Below, in pieces: positions 33,790-42,417 of a stretch of DNA of 64,000 nt (within the stretch, counting starts at the first letter, position 1; each line of letters opens with the position of its first letter). Below the pieces are notes generated by a model. The model ran no database searches. It was not told the DNA's origin and saw nothing but the letters and a program-made list of their open reading frames with translations. Source of the DNA: QHXM01 sp032160705 (GTDB lineage Bacteria > Acidobacteriota > Blastocatellia > Pyrinomonadales > Pyrinomonadaceae). The stretch lies in NCBI GenBank assembly GCA_032160705.1, contig JAVHVE010000048.1:14777-78776 (forward strand), written 5' to 3'. Position numbers and translations under genes: made by a program.

Positions 33790-35428
33790 AGCCGAAGGCA
33801 GCGCGCGAAATAGATCAACTGCATCGGAAGCTACGCAGCCCCGTCAAGCTGAAGCAGCGGAACTCTCGCCGCTCGTCTGGTGGTTTGCGAGCCTCAGTAT
33901 TCTGGCTGTGGCGGCGTTTGTGCGCCTCTACGTCCTCGATTTGAAGCCGTTGCACCATGACGAGGGCGTCAACGGCTTTTTCCTCACGAACCTCTATCGA
34001 GAAGGTGTTTACCATTACGACCCGTCGAACTATCATGGTCCTACTCTCTACTTCTTCGCTCTGGCCGTGACGAAGATGAAAGCATTTCTTTTCGGCGAAC
34101 CGGGTTTGAGCACGATTGCCGTGCGGCTCGTGCCCGCGCTCTTCGGTATCGCTACTGTCTGGCTGGCGCTTCGCCTGCGTCGCTACATTGGGGCAATCGG
34201 CGCACTGGTTGTCGCCGCGCTAATCGCGCTTTCGCCCGGCCACGTTTACATCTCGCGCTACTTTATACATGAAGCGCAATTCGTCTTCTTCACACTGGGG
34301 CTGGTCGTCGCCGCTTTGCGCTACGGGGAAACAGCCGACCCCCTTTACCTGATGCTGGCGTCAATTTCTGCGGCACTGCTCTTTGCGACGAAGGAGACGG
34401 CGATCATCTCTGTCGCTGTCTTAGGTCTGGCGTGGATTGTGACTGCGGTTTACATGCGGCTTGTCCCGAAAAGAGACGGCGTACCATGGGAGCGGAATGA
34501 GGCGACCAAGCGCAAAGTTAAGAAGCGGCGCACTCCGCAGGCAGAACAAGCAGACATGCTCGAAAAGTTCGGCGGCCTCTCAAATGTTGCACTGATGACA
34601 GGCGCATCGCTCGCGCTCTTTGTCTTCATCAACATCCTGTTCTACTCCTCTTTCTTTACCTACTGGCAGGGGGTCAGTGGCGCGATTGAGTCTGTCCAAA
34701 TCTGGGCGGCGACGGGCACGAAAGAGCATGGGCATCCTTCGTACACTTATCTTTGGTGGCTCGTGCAGGAAGAAGCGCCGCTGCTGTTTCTGGGCGCAGG
34801 CGGCGCAATCCTGGCTTTAATCCGCCGCCGGAATCGCTTCGCTCTCTTCGCGGGCGCGTGGGCTTTCGGCATCCTCGCAGCCTATTCGCTGATCCCGTAC
34901 AAAACGCCCTGGCTGATGCTCAACTTCACAGTTCCGCTGGCGATTATCAGTGGGTACTGTGTGAATGAGATTTATGATTGGGGCAAGGGGTGGCTTACGC
35001 GCTCTCTGGCTCTGGCCATTGCCGCCGCAGCTCTGGCCGTCTGCGGCACACAAGCCGTCATTCTTAATTTTTATCAGTATGACAACGATAGGTACATTTA
35101 CGTCTATGCTCACACCTATCGAGAGTTTGTTCCACTGGTGACTGAGATTGACCGGCTGGCAGAGCGCGCCGGGACAGGCAAGCAGACGGGCATCACCATC
35201 ACCGCGCCGGAATACTGGCCTCTGCCCTGGTATCTGCGCGATTACGAGCACGCCGGATTTTTCGGGCGCATGGCTACAACGCAGGAGCCGATTGTCGTCG
35301 GCTCGATTGACCAGGAGCAGGAGCTTGATGCGATGCTCGGCGACCGCTACCTGCGTCTCGGCTCTTATCCGCTTCGTCCCGGCGTCACCCTAATACTCTA
35401 TGCGCGGCGCGACCTGGCGCAGGAGTGA
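33755..35428 (+). CDS. TIGR03663/Agl23-like membrane protein
   Basis: 557 residues, polytopic, with about ten membrane helices. It matches the TIGR03663 (Agl23-like, flippase-associated) pattern: LDLKPLHHDEGVNGFFLTNL near the first helix (a D-E pair typical of GT-C active sites), VYHYDPSNYHGPTLYFFALA, FATKETAIISV, and the C-terminal EYWPLPWYLRDYEHAGFFGR. GTG 33755 with GGAGA upstream is chosen because it overlaps the previous gene by 35 bases and the family part starts at about residue 35. It is probably translationally coupled to the preceding membrane gene, and both may act in surface glycan or lipid-linked sugar handling. Confidence 0.8.
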   Translation: MSTGSTKSPPRKAEGSARNRSTASEATQPRQAEAAELSPLVWWFASLSILAVAAFVRLYVLDLKPLHHDEGVNGFFLTNLYREGVYHYDPSNYHGPTLYFFALAVTKMKAFLFGEPGLSTIAVRLVPALFGIATVWLALRLRRYIGAIGALVVAALIALSPGHVYISRYFIHEAQFVFFTLGLVVAALRYGETADPLYLMLASISAALLFATKETAIISVAVLGLAWIVTAVYMRLVPKRDGVPWERNEATKRKVKKRRTPQAEQADMLEKFGGLSNVALMTGASLALFVFINILFYSSFFTYWQGVSGAIESVQIWAATGTKEHGHPSYTYLWWLVQEEAPLLFLGAGGAILALIRRRNRFALFAGAWAFGILAAYSLIPYKTPWLMLNFTVPLAIISGYCVNEIYDWGKGWLTRSLALAIAAAALAVCGTQAVILNFYQYDNDRYIYVYAHTYREFVPLVTEIDRLAERAGTGKQTGITITAPEYWPLPWYLRDYEHAGFFGRMATTQEPIVVGSIDQEQELDAMLGDRYLRLGSYPLRPGVTLILYARRDLAQE

Positions 35429-35537
35429 AGCATCCCCAGCTAATTCTTTTCCTGTCATGCTCGGCGGTTCGGTGGTTTCGTCAGGCGCTCTAAATCTGCC
35501 TCTTGCAACAATAAAACCTCTTGGCCTGAAGCATTAG

Positions 35538-35567
35538 TTGACATTCCGGCAAAGTCCAACATATAGT
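35538..35567 (+). promoter_or_regulatory. Sigma-70-type promoter for smc
   Basis: TTGACA (35538-35543), an 18-base spacer and TATAGT (35562-35567), about 80 bases ahead of the smc ATG at 35647. Confidence 0.6.
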
Positions 35568-35646
35568 GTGCGTCTTGCTTGCTGTGCTCTAGGGACTGCG
35601 CTCAAGCTTTTTTTGTGTCAGAGTCGTAAACAAATCAGACGCACGC

Positions 35647-38600
35647 ATGTTCAAACTTCGACGCTTAGAGATCACCGGCTTTAAATCCTTCGCGGATCAC
35701 ACGGAAATTGTCTTTACCGGCGACGGCATCACGGCGGTAGTCGGTCCCAACGGCTGCGGCAAGTCTAATGTCGCGGACGCCATCGCCTGGGTGCTGGGCG
35801 AGCAGCGGATCAAGCACCTGCGCGGCGCGGAGATGAAAGACGTGATCTTTCAAGGCTCGCGCAATCGCCAGCCGAGCGGGATGGCGGAAGTCGTGCTGCA
35901 CATGGTGCGCGATGAAACCGTCGAACACGAGCCGGACATCGAAGACATAGATTCCACGCTCGAAGGGATAGACGATCAGGCCATCCAATTAGAGGAACTG
36001 GCAGCGGAGCCTGCTGAGGAACTCACCGCTCCGACGCCTCCTTTGTCGTCAGATGCAACCGGCGAGTCAGCCGCGAGCGTGCAGCCCCCTACTCCGATTG
36101 CGGAAGCCCTCGAGATGATTGGGGAGACGCAAGCTGCCGCGACTGAGATTGCCACGATTCCAGCGAATCCTCCCACCGAAACGACCACGCCGAAGATACA
36201 TCACAGGCGGCACTGGCGACCGAGCCGCCAGGCGCTGGAATTTGCGCCCGGTGAAGCCGTCTCCGTGACGCGCCGTCTGTATCGTTCGGGCGAGAGCGAG
36301 TATTTGCTGAACAATCGCATCTGCCGCCTGCGTGACATTCAGGATTTGTTCTCTGGGACAGGATTGTCCGGCGCGCACTACGCCATTATCGAGCAGGGAC
36401 GCATCGGGCAGATTCTTTCGGCGAAGCCAATGGATCGCCGCACGCTGATTGAAGAGGCTGCCGGGATTACGAAGTTCAGAGTCCGGCAGCGCGCAGCCGA
36501 AGCGCGTCTTGATTCGGCGCGCTCCAATCTCTCGCGCGTCTCAGACATCATTTCCGAGATAGACCGCCAGGTGAACAGCCTGCGGCGTCAGGCAGCGAAG
36601 GCTCGTCGCTATCGCATCCTGCGCGAAGAATTGCGCGAGCTGCTGCGCCGAACCTACGTCGCGGAAGAACGCTCGCTCACATCTCTGCTCGAAGAGACGC
36701 ACGCCCGCCTTGAAGAGGTTTCCGGTGAAGAACGCCAGCTAGTCGGAGAGTTGGCCGAGCGTGAAGAGGACGCGCGCAGAGCGACGCAGGAAGCGCGTAA
36801 CGTCGAAGAAGAATTGGCTGAAGCGCGTGCCGAGGCAGCCGAGGCGGAATTGCAACGCGACCGGCGGCTGCGTGAACAGAGTTATCAGCAAGAGCAGGTG
36901 ATGGCGCTTGAGAAGCGGCGCGCTGAAGTCGAGCATGAGATCGAGACGGTGCGTGCGCGACTGATGAGCGTCGAAGAAGAGTGCGCGCGGCTGCGCGAAC
37001 AGGATGCCGAGCAGCGCGCGGCGAGCGAAGAGCACGCGCTCGTCCTTCAATCCGCCGAGACCGCTTACGGGCAGCGCGTTCTGGAAGTGTCGGAAGCCGA
37101 AGCGCAGATTGAGAGTGCGCGTGCGGAGCTTTTGACGCATACGGCTGTCGCCGAGCGGTTGATGGAGATTGGCCGCCAGCTCGAAGCGGCGCTTGAGCGT
37201 CTGGCTCTCCAGTCCGAAGGTTTGGCGCGCGAGGGCGAGCGTGCCCGAAGCGGCCATGCCGAGCGCGTGACGGAAGCCGAGAAGCTCAATCAGGAAATCC
37301 TTCAGGCGCGGGGGAACCGTACAAAACTCGACGCCGAACGTGAACAGGCCGTGCATACGGTCGTCCAGGGACACGAGCGGGTTTCAGAGACGGATGCGGA
37401 ATTAACCAGAGCGCGTGAAGAGTATTCGCGTGTGCGGCATCGTCTGGACACACTTGTGGAATTGGATGCGAAGCGTGCGCATTATTCTCCGGCGGTGCAG
37501 CGGCTCTTTGCGACGAGCGATGCGCCGGAAGAGTTTCACTTCATGGGCACGCTCGCCGACATGTTCAACGTCGAGCCGCGCTGGGAGCGAGCCATCGAAG
37601 GCGTGTTCGGCTCATCTCTTCAGGCGATCATCGTTCCGACGCCGGAAGATGCGGCGCGCGCAGCCCTCTGGCTGAGAGAAAATGGAGCAGGGCGCGCCAG
37701 CTTCCTCGTCGCAGGGCTTCACGGCGCGAGCGAAGAGGCGGAGACTGCGACCTACATGGCCACGCGCGCCGGAGGCGAAGAATCCACGAACGGCGGCGAG
37801 GTTTCGGGCGACGTTCGCGTCCGCGATCTCCTGGGAGCGCCGCGCGAACTACTGGCGGTTCTCAATCGCACATTGCCGCAACGCATGAACGCTCGCGTCA
37901 CCCATAGTCTTGAGCACGCGATGACGATCAGCCTGGCGACGGGCGAGATGTGCGTGACGACGGAAGGGGATTGGGTCGCGGGCGGCCAACTCGTCAACGC
38001 CGGAGATGCTCGCGCGCTCGAAGAAGGCGCTGGCCTGCTCGCTTTCAAGCGCGAGCTGCGCGATCTCGAATCCCGCGCACCCTCATTGCAAGAGGAAGTC
38101 ACAAACGCCGAGCAATCGGTGAGCGAAGCGCGAGCGCGGCTGGTCGAGTTGGAAGACGCTGTGGTGCTCTTGAACGAAGCCATCGGGCGCGAGGAGCGCG
38201 ATGCGATGGCTCGCGAGTTGAATGCCACGCAGCTCGCGCAGGAGATAGAGCGCGCCGAGCGCCATCTGCGCGTGATCGCGGACGACGCTGCCCGCCTCGC
38301 ACAGGAACGCCTCGAACTCGAAGAACGGCGCGCGACAGCGCTTCATGAAGCTGAGACAGCCGAAGCCGCGCGCGTCGCAGCCACAGAGATGATTACGCAA
38401 GCGGCAACCGTTCTAGCAATCGCGCGCCGCGCTGCCGAAACCGAGAGCGAAGGCTTGGGCGAACAGCGTGCCGCTGCGGCAGCCGCAGCCGAACGACGCC
38501 GTGCCACCGCCGCCGAACTCCGGCGCATGGAAGCCGAGCGCCATGACCTTGACGCAAGATTAGAGCGGCACGAGCGCGAGGTGGCGGACGCTGGCGCGCG

Positions 38601-39567
38601 TCTTGAAGAGTTGCGCCGCTCGATTAACGACATGGAGCAGGGCGCAAGCCTTGTCGGCGAGGAGCGCACGCGCGAAGAACAGGAAATCGCACGCCATTCG
38701 GCGCGTCTAGCGGCGGCCAGGGAAAGAGCCGACGCGCTCTCGACCGAACTGGCTGAATTGAATCGCCGCGCAGCTCTCGCGCGCGATGCGCGTGCTGCGC
38801 TCGAAATTCAGCGTGCCGAAAGTGCAGCGCGACTCTCTTACGTGCGCGAGGCCTGCACGTCTGAATTGAACCAGTCGCTTGAAGAGTTATCGCAGGAGCG
38901 CCCCGTTGATGACGAGTTCGATCTGGAAGCCGGAAAAGCGCGTGTCGAAGAATTGCGCGCTCGCATCGAAGGCTTCGGCGCAGTCAACATGATGGCGCTC
39001 GAAGAATTATCCGAAGCGGAAGAGCGTTTCCAATTTCTGACAGGCCAGCGACAGGACATCACCGAAGGCATCGCTTCGACGGAAGAGGCTCTGCGTGAAA
39101 TCAAGCGCCGCTCGCGCGAGCGCTTCCGCCACGCCTTCGAGCAGATCAATCGCAACTTCGGACAGTTCTTCCAGGAACTCTTTGGCGGCGGTCGCGGCGA
39201 GATGAGTTTGATAGACGCGGACGATGTGTTGGAGTCTGGCATAGACATCGTGGCGCAGCCGCCGGGAAAACGTCTTCAGAATGTATTACTCCTATCGGGC
39301 GGCGAAAAGGCGATGGCGGCGCTGGCGCTCGTGCTCGGCATCTTCCATTATCGCCCCAGCCCGTTCTGTTTGCTCGACGAGGTGGATGCGCCGCTCGATG
39401 AGGCAAACGTCGGACGCTTCACGGATAAGGTCGGAGAGATGGCTGCCTCGACGCAGTTCATCGTCATCACTCACAATAAACGGACGATGGAGATGGCGCG
39501 CGCGCTCTACGGCGTCACAATGGAAGAGGCGGGCGTTTCAAAGCTTGTCTCTGTGAAATTCGAGTGA
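35647..39567 (+). CDS. smc: Chromosome segregation protein SMC with an insertion in the N-terminal head
   Basis: Condensin-like ATPase that organises chromosomes. The N-terminal head has FKLRRLEITGFKSFADHTEI and Walker A GPNGCGKSN (about 33-41). The hinge is at about 620-760 (HFMGTLADMFNVEPRWERAI, FGSSLQAIIVPTPEDAARAA), flanked by coiled coils. The C-terminal head has the LLLSGGEKAMAALALVLGIF signature and Walker B PFCLLDEVDAPLD. At 1306 residues it is about 110 longer than usual, because residues ~90-200 between GMAEVVLHM and VSVTRRLYRSGESEYLLNNR are an acidic, Pro/Ala/Thr-rich stretch. The gene overlaps the next by 4 bases. Confidence 0.95.
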   Translation: MFKLRRLEITGFKSFADHTEIVFTGDGITAVVGPNGCGKSNVADAIAWVLGEQRIKHLRGAEMKDVIFQGSRNRQPSGMAEVVLHMVRDETVEHEPDIEDIDSTLEGIDDQAIQLEELAAEPAEELTAPTPPLSSDATGESAASVQPPTPIAEALEMIGETQAAATEIATIPANPPTETTTPKIHHRRHWRPSRQALEFAPGEAVSVTRRLYRSGESEYLLNNRICRLRDIQDLFSGTGLSGAHYAIIEQGRIGQILSAKPMDRRTLIEEAAGITKFRVRQRAAEARLDSARSNLSRVSDIISEIDRQVNSLRRQAAKARRYRILREELRELLRRTYVAEERSLTSLLEETHARLEEVSGEERQLVGELAEREEDARRATQEARNVEEELAEARAEAAEAELQRDRRLREQSYQQEQVMALEKRRAEVEHEIETVRARLMSVEEECARLREQDAEQRAASEEHALVLQSAETAYGQRVLEVSEAEAQIESARAELLTHTAVAERLMEIGRQLEAALERLALQSEGLAREGERARSGHAERVTEAEKLNQEILQARGNRTKLDAEREQAVHTVVQGHERVSETDAELTRAREEYSRVRHRLDTLVELDAKRAHYSPAVQRLFATSDAPEEFHFMGTLADMFNVEPRWERAIEGVFGSSLQAIIVPTPEDAARAALWLRENGAGRASFLVAGLHGASEEAETATYMATRAGGEESTNGGEVSGDVRVRDLLGAPRELLAVLNRTLPQRMNARVTHSLEHAMTISLATGEMCVTTEGDWVAGGQLVNAGDARALEEGAGLLAFKRELRDLESRAPSLQEEVTNAEQSVSEARARLVELEDAVVLLNEAIGREERDAMARELNATQLAQEIERAERHLRVIADDAARLAQERLELEERRATALHEAETAEAARVAATEMITQAATVLAIARRAAETESEGLGEQRAAAAAAAERRRATAAELRRMEAERHDLDARLERHEREVADAGARLEELRRSINDMEQGASLVGEERTREEQEIARHSARLAAARERADALSTELAELNRRAALARDARAALEIQRAESAARLSYVREACTSELNQSLEELSQERPVDDEFDLEAGKARVEELRARIEGFGAVNMMALEELSEAEERFQFLTGQRQDITEGIASTEEALREIKRRSRERFRHAFEQINRNFGQFFQELFGGGRGEMSLIDADDVLESGIDIVAQPPGKRLQNVLLLSGGEKAMAALALVLGIFHYRPSPFCLLDEVDAPLDEANVGRFTDKVGEMAASTQFIVITHNKRTMEMARALYGVTMEEAGVSKLVSVKFE

Positions 39568-40310
39568 GTAAGCTGAAAGCAATCCTGCCTGTAATGATTG
39601 CCGCGCTCGTTATTCTGAGCGCGGCGATTTGCACTGTGGCGCAAACGAGCGGTGGCGCGGTCAAGCAGAATACACGCGAGAAGGCCGGTCAGGATGTAGC
39701 GACGGCGATTAAGAACGCACCTGCCGAAGATGTCAGCTACTCTTACGAATTCAAGAAACCCGAATTTTTCATCCGTCACATCGTAATCAAGCACGATTCA
39801 AGCGGACGCGGCGAAATCTCTTTCGAGAAACTTGGCGACCTTGAGCCCATTGTTGAGCCGCTTGAGCTGTCCGAAAGTGCGCGCACACGCATCCTTGCCC
39901 TCTGGGATGCTCTGCGCTTTCTGGATTCAAGCGAGAATTACCAGTCCGAGCGGCAATATCCTCATCTTGGCACGATGCGGCTGCGGATGGTGAAGGCCAC
40001 ACGCGAGCGCATGGCGGAGTTCAACTGGACGAATGATCCGAATGCCAAGTCGTTGGTAGATGAATACAGGCGAGCCGCGAATCAAGCAATCTTCGTCTTC
40101 GACATGTCAGTTGCACTCCAGAACCAGCCGCTGAATTCTCCGAAACTCCTTGACCAGTTCGACAGTTACCTCAGAAGAAACGAGCTTTCCGACCCGCAGC
40201 AGTTGATTCCGTTTCTTCGCGGGCTGAGCACGGATGAGCGTCTGCCATTGATGGCGCGCCACCACGCGGAGCGTATCGTGCAGAAGCTGGAAAAAATTAA
40301 AACCCCGTAG
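39564..40310 (+). CDS. Secreted protein of unknown function coupled to smc
   Basis: 248 residues. It starts at GTG 39564, overlapping the smc TGA (GTGA), so it is probably translationally coupled. An N-terminal signal peptide or anchor (LPVMIAALVILSAAICTVAQ) is followed by a soluble part with VSYSYEFKKPEFFIRHIVIK, GRGEISFEKLGDLEPIVEPL and a C-terminal helical region. It is likely periplasmic. No family is recognised. The tight coupling to a cytoplasmic chromosome protein is curious and may just reflect operon packing. Confidence 0.75.
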   Translation: MSKLKAILPVMIAALVILSAAICTVAQTSGGAVKQNTREKAGQDVATAIKNAPAEDVSYSYEFKKPEFFIRHIVIKHDSSGRGEISFEKLGDLEPIVEPLELSESARTRILALWDALRFLDSSENYQSERQYPHLGTMRLRMVKATRERMAEFNWTNDPNAKSLVDEYRRAANQAIFVFDMSVALQNQPLNSPKLLDQFDSYLRRNELSDPQQLIPFLRGLSTDERLPLMARHHAERIVQKLEKIKTP

Positions 40311-40612
40311 GGCTGACTAATTATCTTCTTTCTTGGGCAAAATCCCTGTCACCTCGTCGTCCACCCCGCGTGAGCGGTAATCCCTTGAAGCGCCTTCTGA
40401 TCCGCTCGCTAGAACAATAAAATCCGCTCTCCTCCACCCAGTCGTCACCGGATGCGTGCGCGGGGGCGAGAGCTTTAGTCTGAAGCGAAGAGCGGCCAGG
40501 TGCGCTTCCAAGCCGCGCCCGTGCTTTTCCCGCAGTTAAATGCTGCTGAAGTTCTTTGGTAATCGAAAGTAGGATGCGAAACCGCGCCGTTTAATCTATA
40601 ATCACGCATCAA
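40311..40612. other. Intergenic region between the smc operon and the sigma-factor gene
   Basis: About 300 bases. A minus-strand open frame at 40317-40511 has no family features and is not called. A TATAAT at 40597-40602 lies only 10 bases ahead of the GTG of the sigma gene, which would make a leaderless transcript. I find no matching -35. Confidence 0.4.
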
Positions 40613-41638
40613 GTGATTCTTTCATTGCTTACCATCCTTGAGGGCGCGATTACGGAATGTGCCGCAGACATAGACGCGCTCCACGCGCGTTGCGCGCAAT
40701 CTGCGCCCAATTACGACATTGATTCCGAAATCTTTCACGCGGCTCTCAGAGCGGCCATTGACAAATATCTGGTGGACGAACAAAGGGGAAACGCCCCGAC
40801 GCCCGACGAGATACGCCAGTTCATAGGTGAGCTTCAGATCAATGACCTCTATCTGGCTGTAGCGTGCGCGCGCGGCAATGAGCATGCCTGGTGGGAGTTT
40901 GACCAGAGCTATCGCGGCTACATCGAACGCATCGCGCGCCACCTGGCGAGTGCCGAGACAGACGCCGAAGAAGTGATTGACTCGGTTTACGTCGAGCTGT
41001 ACGGCACGCGGATCGTCAACGACGTGCGGCAATCGAAATTCGCAACCTACACGGGACGCGGAACCTTAAAGGGTTGGCTGCGAACGGTGGTCTGGCACGC
41101 GGTGATTGATATGCACCGTGCGCGGCGCGACGAGGTCTCGATAGACGATTGGTCTGAGGGTGGCGGCGAGATGCACGACCGTCCGGGCTGGCGTGCCGAA
41201 GCGCGTGGCGGTGAAAGCGCGATGGTTGACCGCGTCATGCGCGAGCGTTACCGCGAGGCGACCGTGGCGGCGCTGGATACGTCGCTCGCAATGCTCGACG
41301 AGCATGAAAAGCTCTTGTTGCTTTATTACCACGTCGAAGGTTTGAAACTGCGCGAGATTGCGCGACTGGTCGAAGAGCCTCAATCGCCGCTGCGCCGCTG
41401 GTTTCAGCGCCAGTCGAAGCGGCGTGTGGATGTTCCTGAGAGCCGTGTTCACGAATCAACGGTGATGCGCTGGCTGGAAAAAGTTTACGGCAAAGTTCTC
41501 GAACGTTTTCGGTCAGAGTTACAAGAGAAGAGCGGATTGAGCGATGCGGAAATCGAAACGTGCGTCGAGATGGCGACCGAAGACCTTGCGCCGGAAGATG
41601 TCCGCCGACATTTACTGAACGCCCCGGCGGATAGCTAG
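40613..41638 (+). CDS. RNA polymerase sigma-70-family (ECF-like) factor with an interrupted region 4
   Basis: 341 residues. Residues ~1-90 are a non-sigma helical extension. Region 2 is at about 99-170 (SYRGYIERIARHLASAETDA, KFATYTGRGTLKGWLRTVVW). Region 4 begins with LDTSLAMLDEHEKLLLLYYH and LREIARLV (247-253). A 24-residue segment, EEPQSPLRRWFQRQSKRRVD followed by VPES (254-277), interrupts the expected helix-turn-helix, which resumes as RVHESTVMRWLEKVYGKVLE. A ~40-residue C-terminal extension follows. The start is GTG 40613 without a Shine-Dalgarno sequence. The next gene encodes a likely anti-sigma factor. Confidence 0.88.
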   Translation: MILSLLTILEGAITECAADIDALHARCAQSAPNYDIDSEIFHAALRAAIDKYLVDEQRGNAPTPDEIRQFIGELQINDLYLAVACARGNEHAWWEFDQSYRGYIERIARHLASAETDAEEVIDSVYVELYGTRIVNDVRQSKFATYTGRGTLKGWLRTVVWHAVIDMHRARRDEVSIDDWSEGGGEMHDRPGWRAEARGGESAMVDRVMRERYREATVAALDTSLAMLDEHEKLLLLYYHVEGLKLREIARLVEEPQSPLRRWFQRQSKRRVDVPESRVHESTVMRWLEKVYGKVLERFRSELQEKSGLSDAEIETCVEMATEDLAPEDVRRHLLNAPADS

Positions 41639-41696
41639 GGCAAAGGCCAAGAGGGGTGATCGTCTAACAGGTAAGAAGGAGATAAGGCCAAGCGAG

Positions 41697-42149
41697 ATGC
41701 CAAGACCCAAGAGCAATAAAGAGAGTGACCGCCTGCGACGCCTGGTGCATCAGCACCTCCAGCATCGTCCTGCGTCGCTTGCTCCGGCGTCTTCTCTGGG
41801 TGCGCATCTGGACGAAGACGCGCTTTCCGCTTTCATCGAGGGGCGTCTCAGCAATTTGGAATCAGCCCCGCTCGTTCGCCATCTCGTCGGTTGCGGCTCA
41901 TGTCGTCGAATCACAGCGCAGCTCATCCGTCTCGATACAGAGCTTTCCGGCGTCGAGACGGAAACAATCCCCGCTTCAGAAGAGCCGGGACGCATCCGCC
42001 GTCTCCTCGCAGACCTCGCCTCACGCGTGCTTCCTTCGTCGGAAGACGACGTGGTCTTTGCTTATCATGCTCCGGCTGATGATTTCGAGAAGCAGGATAA
42101 AGCCATAGAGCAAGACGATGACGAGAGCGAAGAGAAGGAACAAGGCTGA
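41697..42149 (+). CDS. Zinc-finger (ZAS-like) anti-sigma factor, soluble
   Basis: 150 residues. A ZAS-type zinc motif is visible: His37 in GAHLDEDALSAFIEGRLSNL, and His62-x3-Cys66-x2-Cys69 in VRHLVGCGSCRRI. This fits anti-sigma factors that hold ECF sigma factors, with Cys pairs sometimes redox-sensitive. There is no membrane helix, so it would be cytoplasmic. The C-terminal half is acidic (DDDESEEKEQG). It lies 58 bases after the sigma gene on the same strand, the usual cognate arrangement. Confidence 0.85.
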   Translation: MPRPKSNKESDRLRRLVHQHLQHRPASLAPASSLGAHLDEDALSAFIEGRLSNLESAPLVRHLVGCGSCRRITAQLIRLDTELSGVETETIPASEEPGRIRRLLADLASRVLPSSEDDVVFAYHAPADDFEKQDKAIEQDDDESEEKEQG

Positions 42150-42201
42150 ACCTCACGTTATCAGGCTGGCGTCATCTCGACATAAAAGGTGACTTCGTAT
42201 T

Positions 42202-42415
42202 CAGCCCCGGAGGGGCGCAATATCAGTAGCCCAGAGTGTCAGCTCTGGGTTAAAACGCAAGAATAACGTTTAAGCCCCGGAGGGGCGGCATAGATTCAAA
42301 GTTGACTAATTCTCAACTTAAATTTATGCCGCCCCTCCGGGGCTCGCTCATTTATTCGATACCTGTTCCCACAGTTCACGCCGTGGGCTACTGATATGCC
42401 GCCCCTCCGGGGCTG
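42202..42415. repeat. Nested palindromic element B (AGCCCCGGAGGGGCG type)
   Basis: The outer arms are CAGCCCCGGAGGGGCG with GCAATATCAGTAGCCCA on the left, and GTGGGCTACTGATATGCCGC plus CCCTCCGGGGCTG on the right. The inner arms are AGCCCCGGAGGGGCGGCATA and TATGCCGCCCCTCCGGGGCT. It has the same design as 14781-14940, sharing the head palindrome followed by GCAATAT..n..TAGCC. Confidence 0.88.
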
Positions 42416-42417
42416 TC

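Noticed and set aside
40317..40511. Minus-strand 64-codon frame
   Set aside because: No Shine-Dalgarno sequence, no family features and ordinary intergenic composition.
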